Assembly (NCBI RefSeq): GCF_002891295.1
Contig: NZ_LGUI01000012.1
Span: 62,001 to 126,000 of the forward strand
Source of the DNA: Streptomyces eurocidicus
GTDB taxonomy: Bacteria; Actinomycetota; Actinomycetes; Streptomycetales; Streptomycetaceae
DNA length: 64,000 nucleotides
Direction: 5' to 3'
Shown: positions 24,157-32,700 of the stretch, piece after piece
How the letters are laid out: every line of letters starts with the position of its first letter
How positions within the stretch are numbered: position 1 is the first letter of the stretch
Notes under the pieces: model-generated
What the model was told of the DNA's origin: nothing
The model's input: the letters and a program-made list of their open reading frames with translations, nothing else
Database searches by the model: none
Made by a program: the position numbers and the translations under genes

Positions 24157-24942
24157 TGTCCACGGCCTCACCGACGACCGGCCCCGCGACGGGCCCGGTG
24201 CCCGGCGCCGGCCCCGCGGCCGTCCCGCCCGGCGGCCGGGCGGCGGCGCTTCGGGCTCGGGCTGCTCGGCCCGCGGCGCGGGCGGCACGAGCTGTCGTCC
24301 GAGCAGTTCGAGGCGCTGGCCCTGCCCGTCGGGGACGACGGCGTGGTCATCGGCGCCGACCCCCGGGAGGCGCCCGCGGTCCTCGGCCTCGCCCGGCCCA
24401 CGCCCTTCGACGCGGTACTGATCGGCGGCGCGTGGACGGCGCAGGTCATCGCGTTGCGTACGGTCGGCACGGGCGCACGGGTGGCCGTGGAGACGGGCCG
24501 CCGCCAGCTGTGGACCGGGCTCGCGCAGGCCGCCAACAGCGGGCAGCAGTGCGTGACCCTGCACGACGTCGGCCGGGTGCCGCCGCAGGGGCCGACGGTG
24601 CACAGCCCCGTGCTGGTGGTCCGCGACTGCGGCGTGCGCCCGCCGCGCGGCCGGGTCGTCGCCGCCCCCTGGCAGCCCGTCCTGACCCTCCTCCCCTATC
24701 TGGGGCCCGAGGCCCCTCGGCTGATGGACAGCGCGGACCTCGTCGGCGTCCAGCGGGTCTCCCCGGAGGAGGCGCGCCGGCTGGGCCGGCTCCTCGGGCT
24801 CCCGCAGGAGGACGTCGACGCCCTGCCCGCCCTGCCGGACGGATTCACGCTCTGGTGCGCGGGCGCGTCGCGGATGTACGTGGACACCCGGGCGACCGAG
24901 CCGGAGACGGGGTTGCTGGGCGCGGCGCGGCGGATGGACTGA
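24156..24942 (+). CDS. Conserved T7SS-linked protein downstream of eccE, with an apparent frameshift
   Basis: The start ATG 24156 overlaps the eccE stop and reads MSTASPTTGPATG..., a Pro/Gly/Ala linker. A shift of one base between about 24200 and 24245 is needed to enter the conserved frame FGLGLLGPRRGRHEL-SSEQFEALALP-VGDDGVVIG, which then runs unbroken to TGA at 24940-24942 and ends LLGAARRMD. The shift point is a dense C/G stretch. I recognise the product as the conserved protein usually found beside eccE in Streptomyces, with no assigned function; it has no TM or signal. A sequencing error is the likeliest cause; a true truncation starting at GTG 24343 is the alternative. Confidence 0.65.
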
Positions 24943-25423
24943 CGGGTCGACGGACTCAGCGGGCGCGCCGCCGCCGCGCATGGCGGACGGGGCTGACGGA
25001 GCTGACGGCCGGCGGGTCGGACGAGGCCCACGGGGCCGGATCGGCCGCGGCGCCCGCTCACACACCGTCACGAACCTCGGTCCCACCCGTTTTCCGGCCC
25101 GAGCCATACGAAGAGGGGCGTCCTCCGCAAATCGCCCGCCCCCCGTCCGTGTTCACCGCCCACCGGCCCTTGACGGTCCGGCACCGCCCTTACCGTCGCC
25201 CGCGCCCGCATGGCCGCAGGTGACGGAGGGTACGGCCGGTGGGCCCGGGACGGGCCTGCCGCGACGATGCGTATGACGATTAGTCTTGGTGGGTGTACGT
25301 ACTGGAGACCCCATGCCGGGCCTCTCCCGTCGCACAAGGGGGAACCCCGGGCGGTCGGACGACGGGAACGGTCGGGCCCGACAGGCAATTCATGGGCGCT
25401 AGACCACACCAGCAGGAGGCAAT
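24943..25423. other. 480-base spacer before the SCO5717-type ATPase gene
   Basis: No supportable gene. It ends with AGGAGG before the GTG start at 25424. TTGACG at 25171 has no good -10 partner at 16-18 bases. Small GC inverted repeats (GGTGGGCCC...GGGCC near 25240) occur, but nothing decisive. Confidence 0.4.
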
Positions 25424-28400
25424 GTGAGCAGCGATCGGGACGCGATCCGCGCGGGCGGGACAACGGCCGGCGAGGAACGGTCCGACGCGGGCCACGAGAA
25501 CGAGCCCGAGCAGACGGGTGAGTTCACGATCGACTACACCCCGCCTGCCTGGTACACGCAGAACGCGGCGGCGCCTGCGGCGGGCTCGGACGGTGACGCC
25601 CGGAGCGGTATGGATGTGGCGGCTCCGCCGCCGCCTTCGGGCGCGCCCCTCGCGGCGTTCGGCGCGGTGGCGGGCTCCGGTCCTGTGCCGGATTCCGGTC
25701 CTGTGCCGGGCCCCGGCCCGGTGGCAGACCCCGGTCCGATGGCGGAGCCCGGTCCGGCTGTGAGCTCCGATCCGGTGGTGAGCCCCGATCCGGCCTTGAG
25801 CTCCGATCCGGTGGTGGACGCCGCGCCCGCCCTGTCCTCCGAGCCGGTGCCCGCACCCGTGCCTTCCTTCGACGCCGGGCTCCCCGGAACCGGGCCCGCG
25901 CCCGCGCCCTCCTTCGATGCCGAGCTCCCCACCGGATCCGGATCCGGGCCCGCGCCCTCCTTCGGCACCGAGCTCCCCACCGGCCCGGCCCCGGCCGAGG
26001 AGCCGCTGTCCGGCGCCGCGTCGGACGACGCTCCCGCCCTGGCCTCGGACCTCGCCGTGGACGCCGCCGGTTCCGCACCGGCCGTCGAGCCCGGCCCCGC
26101 CGAGGACGACGTGCGCGCCGTGGACTCCGCCGCGGATCCGGTTCCCGCCCCGGCCCCGGATCCGGCCCCGGCACAGGAGCCCGCCGACCCGGCGGGCGGT
26201 GAGATGCGCCGCGAGGGCACCATGCGGTTCTCGGCCGCCGCGCTGCACGAAGAGATCGCCAACCGCGCCTCCGACGAGGCGACGAACGCGACGCAGGACC
26301 CGAGCGTTCCGGACGCCGCGGCCGCCCCGGAGGCCCAGGACGCCCCGGAGGCCCAGGCGCAGTGGTCCCCGCCGGCGCCCCCCGCGCTGCCGCCGCTGCC
26401 GCCGGACTTCCAGCCCGCCGTCGCTCCGCGGCCGGACGCCCCGGCGCCGATGCCTCAGGGCGGTTACGGCTACCCCCGCCCGGACGCGCAAGGGGCCCCC
26501 GCCTCGGCGGCCCCCGTTCCGGCCCCGGAAGCGCAGGGCGGCTACGGCTACCCGCGCCCCGAGCTCCACGGCGCCCCCGCCCCGCAGAGCGAGCCCGCGC
26601 CCGTACCCGTACCCGCCACCGGTACGCCCGCCTCCGGCTACGGCTTCCCCGGTCCCGAGGCGGCCGCCGCACCGGCTCCCGCGCCCGTACCGGAGCCCCC
26701 GAACGCCCCGCAGCCCCTCGCCCCCGCGCCGACGCCGCAGGCCGGCTACGGCTACCCCGCCCCCGAGGCGGCCGCCTATCCGGCCCCGCACGCCCGGCAG
26801 CCCTTCGACGGCGCCCCGGCCTACCCGGCGCCCACCCCGCAGGAGGCTTCCGCCGCGCCGCACGAGCCCGGCCCGGCGCAGGCGGGCGCAGGCTACGGCT
26901 ACCCGCGCCCGGAGCTGCCGGCGCCGCACGCCACGGCCGACGGCACCGGTGCCTCCGGCGGTTACGGCTACCCCCGTCCCGACGCGCACGCCGGTCCCCC
27001 GGCCGCCGCCCACCCGCCGCACGGCGTGCCCGCGCCCCTGCCCGCGCCCGGTCCCGTCACCGGCGCGGCCCCCGCACCGCAGGCCGTCCCGCCGACCGGC
27101 TACCCGCAGCCCGCACCGGCTCCCCTGCCGCCCGCCCTCAACGGCTTCGCCCAGCAGGGCGGTTACCCGCAGCCGGGGCAGCCCGGGCAGCCGGTCGGCC
27201 AGGCGCACCCCGCCGCGGCCCTGCCCCCGGCCGTCGGGCCCGACGCGCACGCACCCGCGCCGCTCCCGCCGCTCGCCGAGACCCCGCAGGCCCTGGCGAA
27301 CGCCCCGCAGCAGGCGGCCCCGCAGGCCGACCCGCACTCCGGCATGCCCGTCGACCCGCGCGCCGGCGGCTGGCCCACCGTCTCGCCCGAGCAGCGGCAG
27401 CGGTCCGTGCACGGCGCCCCGCTCGGCTTCACCGCCTCCATGGAGCTTTCGTCGGAGCGGCTGCTGCGGAGCAAGCCCAAGCCGAAGAAGCAGATCGGCG
27501 GCAACCGCTTCAAGTTCGGCGGCAAGAAGGAGGAGGCGGAGCGGCAGCGGAAGCTGGAGCTGATCCGTACGCCCGTCCTGTCCTGCTACCGCATCGCCGT
27601 CATCAGCCTCAAGGGCGGCGTCGGCAAGACGACCACCACCACGGCCCTCGGCGCGACGCTCGCGAGCGAGCGCCAGGACAAGATCCTGGCCATCGACGCC
27701 AACCCGGACGCGGGCACGCTCGGCCGCCGCGTACGCCGTGAGACCGGCGCGACGATCCGCGACCTCGTGTCCGCGATCCCGAGCCTGCACAGCTACATGG
27801 ACATCCGGCGCTACACCTCGCAGGCGCCCTCCGGTCTGGAGATCATCGCCAACGACGTGGACCCGGCGGTCTCCACGACCTTCAACGACGAGGACTACCG
27901 GCGGGCGATAGACCTGCTGGGCAAGCAGTACCCGATCATCCTCACGGACTCGGGCACCGGCCTGCTCTACAGCGCCATGCGCGGCGTCCTCGACCTCGCC
28001 GACCAGCTGATCATCGTCTCGACGCCGTCCGTCGACGGCGCGAGCAGCGCCAGCACCACCCTCGACTGGCTGCACGCGCACGGCTACGCCGACCTCGTCG
28101 CGCGCAGCGTCACGGTGATCTCGGGGGTCCGCGAGACCGGCAAGATGATCAAGGTGGAGGACATCGTCTCCCACTTCGAGACGCGCTGCCGCGGGGTTGT
28201 CGTCGTGCCGTTCGACGAGCACCTGGCCACGGGTGCGGAGGTCGATCTGGAGATGATGCGGCCGAAGACGCGGGAGGCGTACTTCAACCTGTCCACGCTG
28301 GTCGCGGAGGACTTCACGCGGGCGCAGCAGCAGCGCGGGCTGTGGACCGGGGAGAATCCGCCGGCGCATCAGGCGCCGCCGGTGCCGGGGGCGTACGCGC

Positions 28401-28579
28401 CCGAGCAGGCGGCTCAGCCGGGGGCGTACGCGCCTGAGCACGCTGCCCAGCCGGGGCCCGCGGTCTACGGGTACGACCCGTACACGGGGCAGCCGTTGGC
28501 GCAGCCGCAGCCGGGGGCTTACCCGGCGCCCGGGCAGGGTGGGTGGCCTCCGCAGTACCCGCAGGCGCCGCAGCAGTAG
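25424..28579 (+). CDS. SCO5717-family growth-regulating ATPase, EspI-like ParA-type protein
   Basis: 1051 residues. Residues 1-~680 are Pro/Ala-rich and disordered: an early SDPVV/SSEPVP-type section, then six copies of a GYGYP(R/A)P(D/E) motif between ~345 and 530. A basic stretch (KPKPKKQIGG) leads into a MinD/ParA ATPase with Walker A KGGVGKTT at ~730 and DANPDAGTLGRR. The end is again YGYDPYTG-rich. This matches the SCO5717 family and, in layout, EspI of mycobacterial ESX-1 (Pro/Ala-rich N-terminus plus ATPase). Probably a regulatory ATPase of this T7SS. Start GTG 25424 follows AGGAGG. Confidence 0.88.
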   Translation: MSSDRDAIRAGGTTAGEERSDAGHENEPEQTGEFTIDYTPPAWYTQNAAAPAAGSDGDARSGMDVAAPPPPSGAPLAAFGAVAGSGPVPDSGPVPGPGPVADPGPMAEPGPAVSSDPVVSPDPALSSDPVVDAAPALSSEPVPAPVPSFDAGLPGTGPAPAPSFDAELPTGSGSGPAPSFGTELPTGPAPAEEPLSGAASDDAPALASDLAVDAAGSAPAVEPGPAEDDVRAVDSAADPVPAPAPDPAPAQEPADPAGGEMRREGTMRFSAAALHEEIANRASDEATNATQDPSVPDAAAAPEAQDAPEAQAQWSPPAPPALPPLPPDFQPAVAPRPDAPAPMPQGGYGYPRPDAQGAPASAAPVPAPEAQGGYGYPRPELHGAPAPQSEPAPVPVPATGTPASGYGFPGPEAAAAPAPAPVPEPPNAPQPLAPAPTPQAGYGYPAPEAAAYPAPHARQPFDGAPAYPAPTPQEASAAPHEPGPAQAGAGYGYPRPELPAPHATADGTGASGGYGYPRPDAHAGPPAAAHPPHGVPAPLPAPGPVTGAAPAPQAVPPTGYPQPAPAPLPPALNGFAQQGGYPQPGQPGQPVGQAHPAAALPPAVGPDAHAPAPLPPLAETPQALANAPQQAAPQADPHSGMPVDPRAGGWPTVSPEQRQRSVHGAPLGFTASMELSSERLLRSKPKPKKQIGGNRFKFGGKKEEAERQRKLELIRTPVLSCYRIAVISLKGGVGKTTTTTALGATLASERQDKILAIDANPDAGTLGRRVRRETGATIRDLVSAIPSLHSYMDIRRYTSQAPSGLEIIANDVDPAVSTTFNDEDYRRAIDLLGKQYPIILTDSGTGLLYSAMRGVLDLADQLIIVSTPSVDGASSASTTLDWLHAHGYADLVARSVTVISGVRETGKMIKVEDIVSHFETRCRGVVVVPFDEHLATGAEVDLEMMRPKTREAYFNLSTLVAEDFTRAQQQRGLWTGENPPAHQAPPVPGAYAPEQAAQPGAYAPEHAAQPGPAVYGYDPYTGQPLAQPQPGAYPAPGQGGWPPQYPQAPQQ

Positions 28580-28605
28580 TGACGGGGCGGAGGCGGGGGG
28601 ATTTC

Positions 28606-28680
28606 CCCAGCCCCGCCCCTTCCCGAAACCGGGGGCTCCGCCCCCGGACCCCCCTTTCCGCGCTACCGCGCGGTGTCCTC
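28606..28680. repeat. Modular palindromic repeat, copy 1
   Basis: Contains CCCCAGCCCCGCCCCTTCCCG and the hairpin CCGGGGGCTCCGCCCCCGG (28629-28647), then GTGTCCTCAAACGCC. The same modules recur at 43.7, 48.6 and 56.3 kb, always at gene ends. Probably a Streptomyces intergenic repeat doubling as a terminator. Confidence 0.7.
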
Positions 28681-28686
28681 AAACGC

Positions 28687-28724
28687 CGCGGGGCGGACCG
28701 GATGAAGATCCGGTCCGCCCCGCG
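28687..28724. terminator. Bidirectional hairpin between the ATPase gene and ribF
   Basis: Perfect 17-bp stem CGCGGGGCGGACCGGAT / ATCCGGTCCGCCCCGCG with a GAAG tetraloop, between convergent genes. Confidence 0.8.
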
Positions 28725-28747
28725 CCGTTCACCTCACATACCGCGCG

Positions 28748-29713
28748 CTACCGCGCCACCACCTGCGACTCGTGCGCCGTCACCAGGTCGCGCGCCCGCT
28801 TCACATCGCCCGCCATGCACAGCAGCAGCGCCTCGATGGACTCGAACTTCTCCATGCCACGCAGGTAGGAGAGGAAGTCCACCGCCACGTGCAGCCCGTA
28901 CAGGTCGAGGTCCGTGCGGTCGATCGCGTACGCCTCGACCGTGCGCTCGGTCGCGTCGAACTGCACGTTCGTGCCGACGGAGATCGCCGCGGGCATGGCC
29001 TCCTCGCCGACGACGAGCCAGCCGGCGTAGACGCCGTCGGCCGGGATCGCGGTGTGCGGGAGGGTCTCCACGTTGGCCGTGGGGTAGCCGAGCTCGCGGC
29101 CGCGCTGGGCGCCCTGGACGACGACGCCCTCGACGCGGTGCGGGCGGCCGAGGATCTCCATGGCGCCCGCGACATCGCCCTCGGCGACCAGCTTGCGCGT
29201 CAGCGTGGACGAGAACGGCAGTCCGCCGCCCGCCTCACCGGTCACGTACAGGTCGATGACCTCGACGCCGTAGTCGTAGGTGGCGCCGAGCTCCTTGAGG
29301 AACTCCACGTCGCCCGCGGCACGGTGGCCGAAGCGGAAGTTGGGACCCTCCACGACGAGCTTCGCGTGCAGCTTGTCGACCAGCACCTTCACCACGAAGT
29401 CGGCGGGCGAGAGCTTCGAGAACTCCGCCGTGAACGGCAGGATCAGCACCGCGTCCACGCCCAGCTCCGCCATCAGCTCCGCACGCCGGTGGTGCGGGGC
29501 CAGCAGCGGCGGGTGGCTGCCCGGCCGGACGACCTCGCTGGGGTGCGGGTCGAAGGTCACGACGACCGCGGGCACACCGAGCTCCCGCGCCCGCTCCACC
29601 GCACGGCCGATGATCAGCTGGTGCCCCCGGTGCACCCCGTCGTACGAGCCGATGGTGACGACGCTGCGCCCCCAGTCCTGGGGGATGTCCTCCAAGCCAC
29701 GCCAGCGCTGCAC
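28748..29713 (-). CDS. ribF: Bifunctional riboflavin kinase/FAD synthetase
   Basis: Makes FMN from riboflavin and FAD from FMN. 321 residues, normal length. The N-terminal nucleotidyltransferase has GSYDGVHRGH (His pair of the adenylyltransferase) and VVTFDPHPSEV. The C-terminal riboflavin kinase has GRELGYPTAN (the PTAN motif) and GVYAGWL. Start GTG 29713 follows GAGGAG. It is downstream of the protease/ATPase gene (51 bases) and belongs to the truB-ribF neighbourhood typical of actinobacteria. Confidence 0.96.
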   Translation of the reverse strand: MQRWRGLEDIPQDWGRSVVTIGSYDGVHRGHQLIIGRAVERARELGVPAVVVTFDPHPSEVVRPGSHPPLLAPHHRRAELMAELGVDAVLILPFTAEFSKLSPADFVVKVLVDKLHAKLVVEGPNFRFGHRAAGDVEFLKELGATYDYGVEVIDLYVTGEAGGGLPFSSTLTRKLVAEGDVAGAMEILGRPHRVEGVVVQGAQRGRELGYPTANVETLPHTAIPADGVYAGWLVVGEEAMPAAISVGTNVQFDATERTVEAYAIDRTDLDLYGLHVAVDFLSYLRGMEKFESIEALLLCMAGDVKRARDLVTAHESQVVAR

Positions 29714-29764
29714 TGTGCCCGCTCCTCGCCCGAACCCGAACTTTTGTCTGTCGATTACGCAGGT

Positions 29765-32700
29765 CTAAGAGTGCCATGCCGGTTCGCGCCGCTCAGCATC
29801 GGCCGGTCCACCGACTGTCAGATCTTCGTCATCTTCTTCCGAGGTCAGCCTGATCCGCGCCTGGGGGCCCACCACGACCGCCCACTGGGCGGGTGCGGAG
29901 CGCAGCCAGCCGCGCACCTGGCCGCCGAACACGGGGACCTCGCGGGCCAGCTGGGTCAGCCGCCGGTCGAAGCACGCCGCGCCTTCCGCGCTGCGGGCCA
30001 TGAGCAGGCCGATGCGGTGCACCAGATCGCGGGTGCGGGCCTCGGCCCGCTCGCCGGCACCCGTGGCCACCGCGCGCAGCAGGGCGTCGAGGACGGTGAT
30101 GTCCCGTTCGAACGGGCCGTACTGCTCGCGCTCCAGCAGCACTTCCAGGAGCTCCTGGCGCAGGGGGCGCGAGAGAGGGGTGCCGGGGGCGGCGAGGACG
30201 GGCGCGAGGGCGCGGCGGACCTGGGCGGAACGGTTGCCCAGCAGCTGGACGACGAGGGGGAAGAGCACGGACCGGGCGGCGGGGCCCGCCTCCAGGCGCC
30301 GGTCCACGAAGGCCGCCGCGTGCCCGGCGCCCTCGGGGCGGTGCTCGACGTGTTCCCGTACGAGCGAGGCGGCGCGGCGGGCCAGGGCGGGGGTGGTGAC
30401 CTCGGCCAGAGCGCCGAGGACCTCGCCGGGGCCGTCCCCCGGCTCGTACAGCCGGGCCCGGAAGACGGCGAGGACCGGCTCGGGGTGGGTGGTCAGCGCG
30501 GCGGCGAGGGCGCGGGCCGGGACGTGCGCGTCGCCCGCGGCGAAGCGGACGAGGGCCTGCGGAAGGTATTTGCCGCGCGTCTCGTCGTCGCGGACGAGCA
30601 GGCAGAGCGCCGTGCCGTGCAGCGCGCCCTCGGCGGGCCGGGCCAGCAGGGCCAGGGCGGAGTAGCGCAGCAGCTCGCGGTCGGCGGTGGTGGTGACGTG
30701 GGGGGCCGCCTTGAGGGCGTACGCGGCCGCGGCCACATGGCGCTCGATGCGGTCGTCGTGCGCCCACCGGTCGACGGCCCGGCAGATCGCGGACGGCTCG
30801 TCCTCGGCGAGGGCGACCAGGAGCTCGTCGGCCCGGGGGTGGCCCGCGTCGACGAGGGACTCGGCGAGGTCGTCCACCGCGTGGTGGCGGTGGGTGTGCA
30901 GGAGGACCTGGGCGGCGGTGGAGACGGTGGGGCGCACGCAGTCGCCGTAGGGCGGGCCCTGGAGGGGGCGCTCGTCGGTGAACCAGCGGCACAGGAGGTT
31001 CTGCGCGGCACACGGGTCCTCGGCGAGGACGGTGGCCACGGTGGGCAGGAAGCGGTCGCTCTGCGGCGGGTGGGCGACGTGGTGGGCGTGCGGTTCGAGC
31101 TGCTGGGTCTGGGCGGCGCCGGGCGGCGGGCCGTCCGCGGGCACCAGCAGCCGCAGCAGGTCCAGGCGGTCGGCGAGGCCGAGGGGCAGCCGCAGCCAGA
31201 ACCAGGGCCCGAACTCGGCGAGGCCGCCGAGCGGGCCCCCGGGGTCGCTGTCGAAGCCGCCGACGGCGAGCGAGCGGGTGGTCAGCCGCTCGGCGAGCAG
31301 CCGCAGGGAGCCCAGGTAGGGGGTGGCGTCCGGGACCCGCAGCAGCGTTTCGCCAAGGAGGTGCGCGGCCCACCAGGCCGGGTCGGGAAGCGCCGGGACG
31401 TGGGCATCGGGCTCGGCGGGCGGGCGGGGCGCGAGGGAGAGGGCCTCCGCCGCGTGGATCAGCCCGTCGAGGCGGGCGGCGAGCTCGGCGGGGCCGGAGC
31501 GGCGGCCGAGCAGGAGCAGCGCCTGGAGGACGGGGCCGATGCGGTGGCGCGGCACGGGCACGGGCCTGGGCCGCTCCTTGCCGCGCGCCCCGGCGCGGGT
31601 GCGGCGGCGGGCGGCCGCCGTTCTGGGCGGCCTGCTGGAGCCCGGCGGCGGCGGGACGTGGCCCTCGGGCGCGGGGCCGCCGCCCGGCCGGGACGGCAGC
31701 CGGGGCTCCGTCTCGGCGGGCGGGACCTCCGGCTCGTACCAGCGGTGGACGAGGGTGTGCAGGGCGGCGTCCAGGTCGAGGTGCGCGCCCTGCAGCCAGT
31801 CGGCGAACTCCTCGTGCCCGAAGCGGTAGCCCGTGCCGGCCGGGACGAGCATCCCCTCGGTGAGGACGGCGGAGGCCCAGCCGTTGCGCCAGGGGAACAG
31901 CTCCTCGAACGCCTCGCGGTCCAGCTCGCCCTGGCCCGGGCCCAGGCACCGCCGGGCGGCCTCGTGGAGCTGCCCCGCCACCCGGGCGGCCAGCCGGCGC
32001 ACGGCGGTGCCGCGCAGAGGCGGCCTGCGGTCCGCCGAGAGCCTTACGGCGATCCGCAGGCAGATCAGGTCGAGGTAGGCGGCGAAGACGCCCCAGCGGT
32101 CGGGGGGCGGGGCGGTGCCGTCCGCGTCCTCCTCGGCGGTCGCGTCACCGGCCGCCCAGGCCCGTCCCGCGTGGACCGGGAGGGCCGCGCGGACCTCCGC
32201 GAGCAGGCGCAGGGCGAGCGGGTGCGCGGCGTCCGCCTCCTGGATCGCCTCGGCGGGGACGCCGTAGACGGCACGGGCCTGGGCGGCCTGGCAGGGCGTG
32301 AGGTCGGTGAGACGGACGCAGGGCGGCAGACCGCGGTGGACGGCCGTGTCCAGGGGGGTGTGGAGGGTGGCGCGCGGGAAGAGGGCCCCGGCGGTCTCCC
32401 AGTGCTCGGGGCGGCAGGCGACGACGAGCCGGGCCGCCGTCCCGTCCAGCCATTCGGCCGTGGCCGCCGTCCACGACGGCAGGGCGTGGGCGAGGACGGG
32501 CGGGACCTCCTCCGGGCCGTCGAGGATGACGAGGAGCGGCCGGCCGACGCGCTGGGCGAGGGCCGCGACGGCTTCCGGGGTGGCCTCCGCCGGGTCGCCG
32601 ACCGTGCCCGCGGGGCCCGCCGAGGCGGTGACGATCCGGCCGGCCGCCTCCAGGGCGCGGGCGACGGCGTCGCGCACGCTCTCGTCGCCGTCCTGGAGGT

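Noticed and set aside
25171..25196. TTGACG as a possible -35 box before the SCO5717-type gene
   Set aside because: The best -10 candidate (TACCGT) is only 15 bases away and poor, and the site is ~230 bases from the start codon.
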